Below, piece after piece: positions 34,592 through 44,708 of a stretch of 64,000 nucleotides of DNA. Made by a program: the position numbers and the translations under genes. The stretch lies in the NCBI RefSeq assembly GCF_020400585.1, contig NZ_JAINVF010000006.1, forward strand, positions 307,628-371,627. The letters run 5' to 3'. Each line of letters starts with the position of its first letter. Positions within the stretch are counted from its first letter, which is position 1. The notes beneath the pieces were generated by a model. The model saw only the letters and a program-made list of their open reading frames with translations. It did no database searches and was not told the DNA's origin. This DNA comes from Streptomyces sp. NK08204 (lineage in GTDB: Bacteria; Actinomycetota; Actinomycetes; Streptomycetales; Streptomycetaceae).

Positions 34592-34777
34592 GCGCGGACA
34601 GCGTATCGCCGGCCCCTCGGGAGACCCCCGGTTCACCGGCGGCGATGCACCGGCGGGACGTTGCAGCACGCCCAGGCCCGCCACCGCGGCGATCCTGAAT
34701 GCGGCCATGCGAGCCCCTCATCAGGGGCGTACTGCGGCAGCGCACCGCCGGCATCCGCCGGTTTCCGGAGGCACTCA

Positions 34778-36409
<1,632 letters not shown>

Positions 36410-36452
36410 CGGGAGCAGCGCCCGCCGCGCCCGCCGCCGCGAGAGGATGACC

Positions 36453-36480
36453 CGCCCCGCCCCGCCCCGCCCCGCCCCGG
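36453..36480. repeat. 5-bp tandem repeat (ccccg)
   Basis: About five to six copies of ccccg in the gap after the first glucosidase gene. The rest of 36410-36590 shows no gene. Confidence 0.75.
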
Positions 36481-36590
36481 CCCGGACCGCTCCGGGCCGG
36501 GAGCCGTTCGGCGGCGGTCCGGCCCGCGGTTCCCGCCTTGCGAGAACCGCTGGGTGGTGGCCGGCCCTTTTCCGCCGAGTCGCAGCCTCG

Positions 36591-36636
36591 TTGACACCGA
36601 GTGGAGAAATGCTTGAGGATGGTAATGAACGATCAA
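36591..36636 (+). promoter_or_regulatory. promoter and LacI-type operator (copy 3) of the first LacI gene
   Basis: TTGACA (36591-36596), 18 bases, GAGGAT (36615-36620), then ATGAACGATCAA (36625-36636), the operator, across the expected transcription start. The arrangement indicates autorepression by a LacI protein. Confidence 0.7.
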
Positions 36637-36726
36637 AATCGATGCCCTGAAACCCTCCGGTACGCGATCGTCCCGACGTGATCACGGGGGGTGACGGCCA
36701 CACATCCCGATGTCGAGCGAGGCGGC

Positions 36727-37749
36727 ATGACCACCGAGCGAGGCCGCAGCGGTCCCACCATCACCGAGGTGGCGCAGGCGGCCAAGGTCTCCCGGCAGAC
36801 CGTGTCGAACGCGCTCAACTTCCCCGACCGGGTTCGCCCGGACACGCTCGCCCGGGTCCTCGAGGTCATCGAGGAACTCGGCTATGTGCCCAACCGGGTG
36901 GCCCGTTCGCTGCGCACCCACGCCACCCGCCAGATCGGGTACCGACTCGGCCCCGAGTGCGCCGACGGCGTCAGCTTCCTGCAGGACAGCTTCCTGCACG
37001 CGCTCACCAGAGCCGCCGAGGAGGAGGGCTACCTGCTGCTGGTCTTCGGCTCCGGGCGGTCCGCAGACGAACTCACCCGCTACGCCGACATGCTGCGCAC
37101 CGGCAGCGTCGACGGTTTCGTGCTGTCCGGCATCGACCCCGGCGACCAGCGCCCGGCCTGGCTCGCCCAGCGCCACGCGCCCTTCGTGTGCTTCGGCCGC
37201 CCCCGCCCCGCCACTCCCGACTACCTGTGGGTGGACGTCGACAGCGCGGCAGGCGTCGAGGCGGCCGTGGACCATCTGGTCGCCGCGGGCCACCGCGACA
37301 TCGGCTTCCTCGGCTGGTCCAGCGCCTCGGGCCCGGGCCACCAGCGGCTGTCCGGCTGGGGCCGCGCGATGCGCAAGCACGGCCTGGGCACCGAACACCG
37401 GCGCTACGCCCGCGACACCCTCACCGACAGCACCACCGCCGCCCTGGACCTGCTGCGGCAGTCCCCGTCGCTGACCGCGGTGGTCGCCGCGAGCGACACC
37501 TTCGCGCTGGGCTGCTACGCAGCCGCCCGGCTGGAGGGCCGGGAGATAGGCCGCGACCTGGCCGTCATCGGGTTCGACGACTCCCCGACCGCCTCGATGG
37601 TCACCCCCGCGCTCACCAGCATCCGCCAGCCACTGGACGAGATAGGGCGGACGATCATGCGGCTGCTCGTCGCCCGGCTGCGCGGTCAGACCCCGCGGCC
37701 GGCCGGGGTGCTGCTCCCGCCCTCGCTGGTGGTCCGCGAGAGCGCGTGA
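36727..37749 (+). CDS. LacI family repressor (first)
   Basis: 340 residues. The DNA-binding head reads TITEVAQAAKVSRQTVSNAL, NFPDRVRPDTLARVLEVIEE and LGYVPNRVARSLRT; the sugar-binding periplasmic-type domain follows with DGFVLSGID, WVDVDSAAGVEAAVDHLVAA and the C-terminal IGFDDSPTASMVTPALTSIR. The operator-like site over its own promoter makes it the prime candidate for the TTGAwCGwTCAA sites. ATG 36727 is preferred over GTG 36691 because GCGAGGCGGC precedes it. It is convergent with the second LacI gene. Confidence 0.88.
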   Translation: MTTERGRSGPTITEVAQAAKVSRQTVSNALNFPDRVRPDTLARVLEVIEELGYVPNRVARSLRTHATRQIGYRLGPECADGVSFLQDSFLHALTRAAEEEGYLLLVFGSGRSADELTRYADMLRTGSVDGFVLSGIDPGDQRPAWLAQRHAPFVCFGRPRPATPDYLWVDVDSAAGVEAAVDHLVAAGHRDIGFLGWSSASGPGHQRLSGWGRAMRKHGLGTEHRRYARDTLTDSTTAALDLLRQSPSLTAVVAASDTFALGCYAAARLEGREIGRDLAVIGFDDSPTASMVTPALTSIRQPLDEIGRTIMRLLVARLRGQTPRPAGVLLPPSLVVRESA

Positions 37750-37780
37750 CGGCGGACGCCGCACGGTCGGCGCCCTTGTC

Positions 37781-38851
37781 TCACGGCCCCGCCTCCCGCC
37801 CCCGCGGGGGCCCGGCCTCCGCAGCCGCGCCGCCCGCCACCGGCGCCGTACTGCCGCGCGGCACCAGATGCGTGGGCAACACGATGTGGCGCCCCTGGTC
37901 GGCGCCCGGGTCGTCGATGAGCGCGGCGGCCAGCTCGGCGGCCGACTGCCCGATCTCCACGGCAGGTTGCGCCACCGTCGACAGGCCGATCCACTCCGCG
38001 AGGTCCTGGTCGTCGAAGCCGAGCACCGACACGTGCTCCGGCACCCGGACCCGCCCGTCGCGCAGCACCCGGATCACCTCCAGGGCGATGTGGTCGGCCT
38101 CGGCGAACACCGCGGTGGGCGGGCAGCGCAGCCCGAACAGACTGCCCAGCGCCTTGCGGGTGCCTGCCCAGCCGCCCGGGGTTGCGACCAGCAGGTCGTC
38201 GTCCGCCGGGAGTTCCGCGTCGGCGAGCGCCTTGCGGTAGCCGGTCAGCCGTTCCTGGGACCGGTGCGCGAAGCCGCTGGTCCCGGTGCAGCGCACGAAG
38301 GCGATCCGCCGGTGACCGAGGTTGAGCAGGTGCTGGGTGCCGCGACAGGCCCCGGCCACCTCGTCGATGCAGACGCTGGTCCGCCCGGGTGCCCGCTGGC
38401 TGACGTACACCACCGGCATGCCCAGACCGTCCAGGCGCGCGTACTCGCCCTCGGTCAGGTCGAAGGAGACCACCAGCAGCGCGTCGGCGTTGCGGCGGGC
38501 CGGCAACCGGTCGAAGAAGGCGGCGCGTTCGGCCGGGTCGGAGATGCTGTAGATCACCAGGTCCAGTCCGGCGCGGCGCAGCACGCCGCCGATGCCGGTG
38601 AGCACCGAGCCCACGAGCCACGACCGCAGCGTCGGCGCCAGCACCGCCACCGCACCGGTCTTCCCGGTGACCAGGCTGGAGGCGTGCCGGGAGGCCACGA
38701 AGGACAGATCGCGGGCCGCCTTCTCCACCCGGCCCCGTGCCTCGGGTGACACCGTGGTCATTCCGCGCAGCGTGCGTGAGACCGTCGAGACGGAGACCCC
38801 GGCCCTCTCGGCCACGTCGGCCATGGTGGGGTGACGCCGAGTCGGTGGCAT
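37781..38851 (-). CDS. LacI family repressor (second, AglR-like)
   Basis: 356 residues. The head is PTMADVAERAGVSVSTVSRT, LRGMTTVSPEARGRVEKAAR with the hinge DLSFVASRHASSLVTGKTGA, and the effector domain includes ALLVVSFDLTEGEYARLDGL and VLGFDDQDLAEWIGLSTVAQ. It is divergent from the second glucosidase and the importer, the place occupied by aglR-type regulators of alpha-glucoside operons. Recognition helices of the two LacI proteins differ (VSRQTVSNA against VSVSTVSRT), so they may read different sites. ATG 38851 has no ribosome site; the transcript could be leaderless. Confidence 0.86.
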   Translation of the reverse strand: MPPTRRHPTMADVAERAGVSVSTVSRTLRGMTTVSPEARGRVEKAARDLSFVASRHASSLVTGKTGAVAVLAPTLRSWLVGSVLTGIGGVLRRAGLDLVIYSISDPAERAAFFDRLPARRNADALLVVSFDLTEGEYARLDGLGMPVVYVSQRAPGRTSVCIDEVAGACRGTQHLLNLGHRRIAFVRCTGTSGFAHRSQERLTGYRKALADAELPADDDLLVATPGGWAGTRKALGSLFGLRCPPTAVFAEADHIALEVIRVLRDGRVRVPEHVSVLGFDDQDLAEWIGLSTVAQPAVEIGQSAAELAAALIDDPGADQGRHIVLPTHLVPRGSTAPVAGGAAAEAGPPRGREAGP

Positions 38852-39012
38852 GGGCGGGAAAGTAGCACACCGTGCCGGCCGGTGAACCCCCTCTGCGAGA
38901 CAGCGCTGTCCGCACCGCGGCAGCGGCTCCGGCTGACCGGATCGGCGCCGGCACCCGTGCCACTGCCTGGCAACTTCCTTCGGGTTCAGGGGAATTCGCG
39001 TTGTGCGGCCCA

Positions 39013-39042
39013 TTGACACCCTGCCGAGCGGACCCCTAGCTT
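39013..39042 (+). promoter_or_regulatory. vegetative-type promoter of the second glucosidase/importer operon
   Basis: TTGACA (39013-39018), 18 bases, TAGCTT (39037-39042). The operator at 39100 lies about 50 bases downstream of the expected start, so repression would be by roadblock or looping. Confidence 0.65.
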
Positions 39043-39092
39043 GCAAGCCCTGTCAGAGCAGGTCCCCCGCGCATCCGAAAAGAAGCGTAGCG

Positions 39093-39120
39093 GCAGCTGT
39101 TGATCGTTCAAAACAGCTGC
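39093..39120. promoter_or_regulatory. LacI-type operator, copy 4, nested in a longer inverted repeat
   Basis: TTGATCGTTCAA (39100-39111) lies inside a 28-base inverted repeat with 9-bp arms GCAGCTGTT/AACAGCTGC (39093-39101, 39112-39120), whose centre is offset by one base. It is 60 bases before the glucosidase start. Confidence 0.7.
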
Positions 39121-39171
39121 ACGGGGCATGGGTGGCCGCCCGGAAGTCATGCAGGCGTCGTAAGGACGGGT

Positions 39172-40869
39172 ATGCCACGTGGGACGAACGCCACCACCCC
39201 CGAGTGGTGGCGCAGTGCGGTGATCTACCAGGTGTACGTGCGCAGCTTCGCCGACGGCAACGGTGACGGCATCGGTGACCTGGCGGGCCTGCAGGCGCGT
39301 CTGGACCACCTCAGCGACCTCGGTGTCGACGGGTTCTGGCTCAACCCCTGCTATCCCTCCCCGCAGGCCGATCACGGCTACGACGTGGCGGACTACCAGG
39401 ACATAGAGCCGGACTACGGCGATCTCGCCGTGTTCGACGCACTCGTGGCGGAGGCGCACGCCCGCGGCCTGAAGGTGCTGATGGACCTGGTGCCCAACCA
39501 CTGCTCCAGCGCGCATCCGTGGTTCCGCGAGGCACTGGCCGCCACGCCCGGCTCCCCGGAGCGGGACCGGTTCGTCTTCCGCGACGGCCGCGGCGAGCAC
39601 GGCGAACTCCCGCCGAACAACTGGCAGTCGGCGTTCGGCGGCCCGGCCTGGACCCGCACCACCGACCCCGACGGCTCCCCCGGCCAGTGGTACCTGCACT
39701 TCTTCGACGTCACCCAGCCCGACTTCAACTGGCGCCACCCCGACATCGCCGAGATGTTCGACGACGTGCTGCGGTTCTGGTTCGACCGCGGTGTCGACGG
39801 ATTCCGCATCGACGTCGCCCACGGCCTGTACAAGCACACAGACCTTCCCGACTGGCACGGCGAGGGTTTCAACGAGTTCGCCTGGGACCAGCCCGAGGTG
39901 CACGAGGTCTTCCGCCGCTGGCGCCGGATAGCCCGCTCCTACGGCCCGGAGCGCGAGCTGACCCTGGTCGGCGAGGTCTGGGTGCCCACCGTCACCGCGC
40001 TCGCCGCCTATCTGCGCGAGGACGAACTGCCGCAGGCGTTCTTCTTCGACCTGCTGCTCCAGCCGTGGGACGCCGCGCTGTTCCGCGCCTCCGTCGACCG
40101 CGCCTTCGCCGAGATCGGCGCCACCGGCGCCACCATCACCTGGACCCTGGCCAACCACGACGTGCACCGGGCCGTGACCCGCTACGGCATCACCGACCCG
40201 GTCCCGTACCCGCCGTCCGTCCCCGCGGAGAACGGCCTGTCCCGGCCCCGCGGCGAGGTCGACATCGCCCTCGGCACGCGTCGCGCCCGCGCAGCGGTCA
40301 TGCTGCTGCTCGCCCTGCCCGGGTCGCACTACCTCTACCAGGGCGAGGAACTCGGCCTGCCCGAGGTGCTCGACCTGCCCGACGCCGCCCGCCAGGACCC
40401 GACGTGGACCCGCTCCGACCGGCAGGACCCGGGACGCGACGGCTGCCGCGTACCGCTGCCGTGGACGGCCGACCCGGCCGGTTTCGGCTTCTCGCCGCCC
40501 GGCACGGCCGCCGCGCCGTGGCTGCCGCAGCCCCAGTGGTTCGCCGAGTACGCCCGCTCCGAGCAGTCCGACGACCCCGGCTCCACGCTCGCCCTGCACC
40601 GCGACGCGCTGCGCGTGCGCCGTGACCTGTTCTCCGCCACCGACCGGTCCATCACCTGGGTCGGCACACCCGACCGCCCCGATGTACTCGCCTTCCGACG
40701 CGGAACCGCGCTATGCGTGACCGTGTTCGGCGAGGACGGCTTCGACCTGCCCGAACGGTGGGGTCCGCCCATGCTCACCAGCGCGCCGATGCGCGAGGGA
40801 ACGCTGCCCGGGGGCAGCACGGCATGGCTGCGCCTCCCCGCGGACACCGAAGCCGCCCCTGCCGGCTGA
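39172..40869 (+). CDS. GH13 alpha-glucosidase (second copy, AglA-like)
   Basis: 565 residues. GH13 blocks: DGFWLNPCYPSPQADHGYDV, DLVPNHCS, DGFRIDVAHGLY (nucleophile Asp), LVGEVWVP (acid/base Glu) and LANHDVHR (stabiliser Asp). It is a cytoplasmic enzyme for imported alpha-glucosides, first in an operon with the binding protein and two permeases, as in aglEFGA-type loci. ATG 39172 follows GTAAGGACGGGT. A 100-bp gap separates it from the binding-protein gene. Confidence 0.88.
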   Translation: MPRGTNATTPEWWRSAVIYQVYVRSFADGNGDGIGDLAGLQARLDHLSDLGVDGFWLNPCYPSPQADHGYDVADYQDIEPDYGDLAVFDALVAEAHARGLKVLMDLVPNHCSSAHPWFREALAATPGSPERDRFVFRDGRGEHGELPPNNWQSAFGGPAWTRTTDPDGSPGQWYLHFFDVTQPDFNWRHPDIAEMFDDVLRFWFDRGVDGFRIDVAHGLYKHTDLPDWHGEGFNEFAWDQPEVHEVFRRWRRIARSYGPERELTLVGEVWVPTVTALAAYLREDELPQAFFFDLLLQPWDAALFRASVDRAFAEIGATGATITWTLANHDVHRAVTRYGITDPVPYPPSVPAENGLSRPRGEVDIALGTRRARAAVMLLLALPGSHYLYQGEELGLPEVLDLPDAARQDPTWTRSDRQDPGRDGCRVPLPWTADPAGFGFSPPGTAAAPWLPQPQWFAEYARSEQSDDPGSTLALHRDALRVRRDLFSATDRSITWVGTPDRPDVLAFRRGTALCVTVFGEDGFDLPERWGPPMLTSAPMREGTLPGGSTAWLRLPADTEAAPAG

Positions 40870-40969
40870 GACCCGCCCCCCACCCCCGCCGCCCGCACCC
40901 CGCGGGTGGGGGACTGCCGCCGAAACAACCACTTTCCACACCGAGTTCCCCGACGAAAGGCGAGAACAG

Positions 40970-42250
40970 GTGAACATCCACTCCAGGTTGGTCCTCCCCA
41001 TCGCAGGCGTCTCCCTGCTGGCCCTGGCAACAGCCGGCTGCGGAGGCTCCGACGGGGGCAGCGACGCCGGCAAGAACGAAGACGGCCGCGGTCCGATCAC
41101 CTACGTCCAGGGAAAGGACAACACCGGTGACGTCAAGGGCATCATCCAGGAGTGGAACAAGAGCCACCCGAAGGAGAAGGTGACCCTCAAGGAGCAGAGC
41201 GACAGCGCCGACCAGCAGCACGACGACCTCGTCCAGCACTTCAAGGCCAAGGACGACGGCTACGACGTGGTCAGCGTCGACGTGGTGTGGACACCCGAGT
41301 TCGCCGCCCACGGCTGGCTGCAGCCGCTGGAGGGCAAGCTTGGCATCGACACCGCTCCGCTGCTGAAGGTGGCCGTGGACGCGGCGACGTACCAGGGCAA
41401 GCTGTACGCCGCCCCCAACACCTCCGACGGCGGCATGCTCTACTACCGCAAGGACCTGGTGCCCCACCCGCCCACCACCTGGGCAGAGCTGCTCGAGGAC
41501 TGCAAGATCGCCAAGGCGCACAAGATGGGCTGCTACGCAGGCCAGTTCGCCAAGTACGAGGGACTGACCGTCAACGCCTCCGAGGCCATCAACGCGGCCG
41601 GCGGCCACGTGGTCAAGGAGGACGGCAAGACCGCCGACGTCGACACCCCCGAGGCCGCCAAGGGCCTGAGCTTCCTCGCGGACGCCTACAAGAACGGCGA
41701 CATCCCCAAGGAGGCCATCACCTACCAGGAGGAGCAGGGCCGCCAGGCGTTCGAGGCCGGCAAGCTGCTGTTCCTGCGCAACTGGTCCTACGTCTACAAC
41801 CTCGCCGCGACCGACGGCAGTTCGGTGGTCAAGGGCAAGTTCGCCGTCGCCCCCGAGCCCGGCCCGAACGGCATCGGTGCCAGCACCCTGGGCGGCCACA
41901 GCCTGGGCATGAGCGTGTACTCCAAGCACAAGGCGACCGCGCTGGACTTCATGAAGTTCTACGAGAGCGACGCCATCCAGCGCCGCCTGCTGGTCAAGGA
42001 GTCCAACGCGCCCACGCTCAAGAGCCTGTACAGCGACCCCACGCTGCTCGCCGACCCCAAGCTGGGCTACCTCAAGACCCTCGGTGAGTCCCTGGCGAGC
42101 GCCAAGAGCCGGCCGGTCACGCCGTTCTACCCCGGCGTCACCGCCGCGATCGAGGAGAACGCCTACGCCGCGATCAAGGGCGACAAGCCGGTCAGCCAGG
42201 CGCTGAAGGACATGCAGGCCGCGATCAACGCCGCCACCAGCGGCAACTGA
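40970..42250 (+). CDS. alpha-glucoside ABC transporter, solute-binding lipoprotein (AglE-like)
   Basis: 426 residues. A lipoprotein signal ends in the lipobox LALATAGC (Cys at about 24), followed by a Gly/Ser/Asp linker and a type-1 sugar-binding fold: DDLVQHFKAKDDGYDVVSVD, PNTSDGGMLYYRKDLV, PPTTWAELLEDCKIA, AGKLLFLRNWSYVYNLA and LGGHSLGMSVYSKHKATALD. It captures the sugar outside the membrane for the two permeases downstream. GTG 40970 follows AGGCGAGAACAG. The C-terminus is followed by a hairpin that may set its expression above that of the permeases. Confidence 0.88.
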   Translation: MNIHSRLVLPIAGVSLLALATAGCGGSDGGSDAGKNEDGRGPITYVQGKDNTGDVKGIIQEWNKSHPKEKVTLKEQSDSADQQHDDLVQHFKAKDDGYDVVSVDVVWTPEFAAHGWLQPLEGKLGIDTAPLLKVAVDAATYQGKLYAAPNTSDGGMLYYRKDLVPHPPTTWAELLEDCKIAKAHKMGCYAGQFAKYEGLTVNASEAINAAGGHVVKEDGKTADVDTPEAAKGLSFLADAYKNGDIPKEAITYQEEQGRQAFEAGKLLFLRNWSYVYNLAATDGSSVVKGKFAVAPEPGPNGIGASTLGGHSLGMSVYSKHKATALDFMKFYESDAIQRRLLVKESNAPTLKSLYSDPTLLADPKLGYLKTLGESLASAKSRPVTPFYPGVTAAIEENAYAAIKGDKPVSQALKDMQAAINAATSGN

Positions 42251-42259
42251 CGGCCGCCG

Positions 42260-42286
42260 GCCCGCACCCCGGCCCGGGGTGCGGGC
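42260..42286 (+). terminator. attenuator-like hairpin between binding protein and permease genes
   Basis: 12-bp perfect stem GCCCGCACCCCG/CGGGGTGCGGGC with a 3-base loop, starting 9 bases after the binding-protein stop. In sugar ABC operons such intergenic hairpins stabilise the binding-protein message or reduce read-through. Confidence 0.7.
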
Positions 42287-42481
42287 ACGGGCCGTGCCGG
42301 ACCACCGCCACGGCGAGCGGTCCGGCACGGACCCGGAGAACCACCGGCGGCCCGCCGTCCGGAGGCCGGCCCCGTTCGCGGTAACCGAGTCCACCCGCAA
42401 GGCCGCTCGCCCCCGCCGTACCTTCCGCGCGGGCGAGCAGGTCGACGAGCAAGCAGACGAGCAGTCAGAGAGGAGGCGGAC

Positions 42482-43561
42482 ATGGCCGATTCCACCAGTT
42501 CCGAGGCCGCACCGCCTGCACCCCCCGGCCGACGGGACGGCGCACCGTCCCCGGGCACCGAAGGCCGCAGCCCGGCGGGTGCCGCCCCGGACCGGGAAGG
42601 CCCCGAGGCCCCGCGGCGCCGCCGGCCCCGGGCCACCGCCGGCGAGGGGCGCCTGGCGCTGATCCTGATCAGCCCGATGATGCTGCTGCTCGGCCTGGTC
42701 ATCGGCTACCCGGTGGTCGCCGCCGTCGTGAAGTCCTTCGACAAGGACCAGTCCCTGCAGGGTGGGTTCTTCGACCAGGGCGGCGGGCACGCCGGCTTCT
42801 CCAACTACACCCACTGGCTGCTGCAGCGCTGCGGCGGGGTGAGCTGCCCCCGGGGCACCCTCGGCAGCGAGTTCTGGGACGCCGTCACGGTCACCCTGCT
42901 GTTCACGGTGATCACCGTGGTCCTCGAGGTCGTCCTGGGCATGATGATGGCCCTGGTGATGAACAAGGAGTTCAAGGGCCGGGCGCTGCTGCGGGCCAGT
43001 GTGCTGGTGCCCTGGGCGATCCCCACCGCGGTCACCGCCAAACTGTGGTTCTTCATGTTCGCCTACGACGGCGTCGTCAACCGGGTACTGGGCACGCACA
43101 TCCTGTGGACCGACGGTGCCTGGCCGTCCCGGTTCACCGTGATCATCGGCGACGTGTGGAAGACCACGCCGTTCGTGGCCCTGCTGCTCCTGGCCGGGCT
43201 GCAGGTCATCCCCGGTGAACTCTACGAGGCCGCCGAGGTCGACGGTGCCACCCCCTGGCGGCGCTTCACCTCCATCACCCTGCCGCTGGTGCGCCCCGCC
43301 CTGGTCGTCGCCGTGCTGTTCCGCGTCCTGGACGTGCTGCGCATCTACGACCTGCCGGCGATCCTCACCCACGGCGGCGGCGGCACCGGCCACGCCACCA
43401 CCACGATGTCCATCCTGGTCATCGACCAGCTCCAGCAGGGGTACGGCGCTGCGTCCGCGCTGTCCACCATCACGTTCCTGTTCATCTTCCTGGTGGCGAT
43501 GCTGCTGGTGAAGCTGTTCGGAGCCAACATCGTCCGGTCCCAGCAACAAGCGGTGAAGTGA
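42482..43561 (+). CDS. sugar ABC transporter permease 1 (AglF/MalF-like)
   Basis: 359 residues. A Pro/Ala-rich, probably cytoplasmic N-terminal tail (about 1-55) precedes six hydrophobic spans, the first ALILISPMMLLLGLVIGYPV. The EAA loop that contacts the ATPase reads LYEAAEVDGATPWRRFTSIT. A loop after span 1 contains two cysteines (CGGVSCPRG). The start ATG 42482 follows GAGAGGAGGCGGAC. The stop is one base from the next start. No ATPase gene is present, so the multitask ATPase MsiK encoded elsewhere is the likely partner. Confidence 0.88.
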   Translation: MADSTSSEAAPPAPPGRRDGAPSPGTEGRSPAGAAPDREGPEAPRRRRPRATAGEGRLALILISPMMLLLGLVIGYPVVAAVVKSFDKDQSLQGGFFDQGGGHAGFSNYTHWLLQRCGGVSCPRGTLGSEFWDAVTVTLLFTVITVVLEVVLGMMMALVMNKEFKGRALLRASVLVPWAIPTAVTAKLWFFMFAYDGVVNRVLGTHILWTDGAWPSRFTVIIGDVWKTTPFVALLLLAGLQVIPGELYEAAEVDGATPWRRFTSITLPLVRPALVVAVLFRVLDVLRIYDLPAILTHGGGGTGHATTTMSILVIDQLQQGYGAASALSTITFLFIFLVAMLLVKLFGANIVRSQQQAVK

Positions 43562-43562
43562 C

Positions 43563-44450
43563 ATGACGACAGCATCGGTTCCCGCCTCACGCACAGCCGC
43601 CGCGCCCGTCGGCCGGCGGGCCGCCGCCCGCCGCCTGGGCCTGTACGCCGGTATCGCCGCGATCGTGCTGTGGTGCCTGCTGCCGTTCTACTGGATGGTC
43701 GTCACCGCCTTCCGGGATGTCGGCTACACCTTCGACACCACGCCGTGGCCCACCCACGTCACCCTGGACAACTTCCGCACCGCCTTCAATACCAGCCGCG
43801 GCAATCACTTCGGTCAGGCGCTGGTCAACAGCCTCGTCATCGGCCTGGCCACCACCGGCATCGCCATGCTGGTCGGGGTGTTCGCCGCCTACGCGCTGGC
43901 CCGGCTGCGCTTCCGCGGCAAGTTCCTGGTGCTGGGCGCCGTACTGGGCGCGTCGATGTTCCCGGGGGTGGCCCTTGTCACCCCGCTGTTCCAGTTGTTC
44001 ACCGACATCCACTGGCTGGGCACCTACCAGGCGCTGATCCTGCCGGACATCTCCTTCGCGCTGCCGCTGACCGTGTGGATCCTCACCAGCTTCTTCGCCG
44101 AGATGCCGTGGGAGCTGGAGCAGGCCGCCCGGGTCGACGGGTGTACGCCCGGGCAGGCGTTCCGGCTGGTCATCCTGCCGTTGGCGGCCCCCGGCCTGTT
44201 CACCACGGCGATCTTGGTGTTCATCTCGGCATGGAACGAGTATCTGCTGGCCAGCCTGCTGTCCAACGGCAAGGCCGCGGTCGCTCCGGTCACCGTGGCC
44301 ATAGCCAACTTCACCGGCGCCCAGCCGCACCAGGAGCCGTACACCGCCGTCATGGCGGCGGGCACCATCGTCACCATCCCGCTGGTGCTGATCGTGCTGC
44401 TGTTCCAGCGGCGCATCATCTCCGGCCTGACGGCCGGCGCTGTGAAGTAG
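43563..44450 (+). CDS. sugar ABC transporter permease 2 (AglG/MalG-like)
   Basis: 295 residues with six spans. The N-terminus has VLWCLLPFYWMVVTAFRDVG and the EAA loop is LEQAARVDGCTPGQAFRLVI. The late FISAWNEYLLASLLSNGKAA is diagnostic of MalG-type permeases. It forms the inner-membrane channel with the permease encoded upstream and starts directly after it. It ends the operon. Confidence 0.9.
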   Translation: MTTASVPASRTAAAPVGRRAAARRLGLYAGIAAIVLWCLLPFYWMVVTAFRDVGYTFDTTPWPTHVTLDNFRTAFNTSRGNHFGQALVNSLVIGLATTGIAMLVGVFAAYALARLRFRGKFLVLGAVLGASMFPGVALVTPLFQLFTDIHWLGTYQALILPDISFALPLTVWILTSFFAEMPWELEQAARVDGCTPGQAFRLVILPLAAPGLFTTAILVFISAWNEYLLASLLSNGKAAVAPVTVAIANFTGAQPHQEPYTAVMAAGTIVTIPLVLIVLLFQRRIISGLTAGAVK

Positions 44451-44708
44451 CCCCCCGTGGCGTCGCCGTGTTCCTCGGACGTCGTCCGCGGGCACCGCGC
44501 CGCCGAAGGGCGGGCGCCGGCCGTGCCGTGCCCGAGCGGGGCGTGGCGACGCGGATCCATCCGGTGACGCGTGGTCACATGGCATCGACGAGCACGTACG
44601 GTGCGGCCGGCAGGGCGCCCAGGTTCTTCGTCGTTCGTCGTCGTTCTTCGTCGCGCACGAGCCGACGGCGCCCTTCGCCATGACCGCCTCCACCCCCAAG
44701 GAGCGCAT

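Noticed and set aside
44640..44670. ttcttcgtcg repeats before the M1 peptidase gene as a regulatory array
   Set aside because: Short, imperfect and not placed relative to any promoter.
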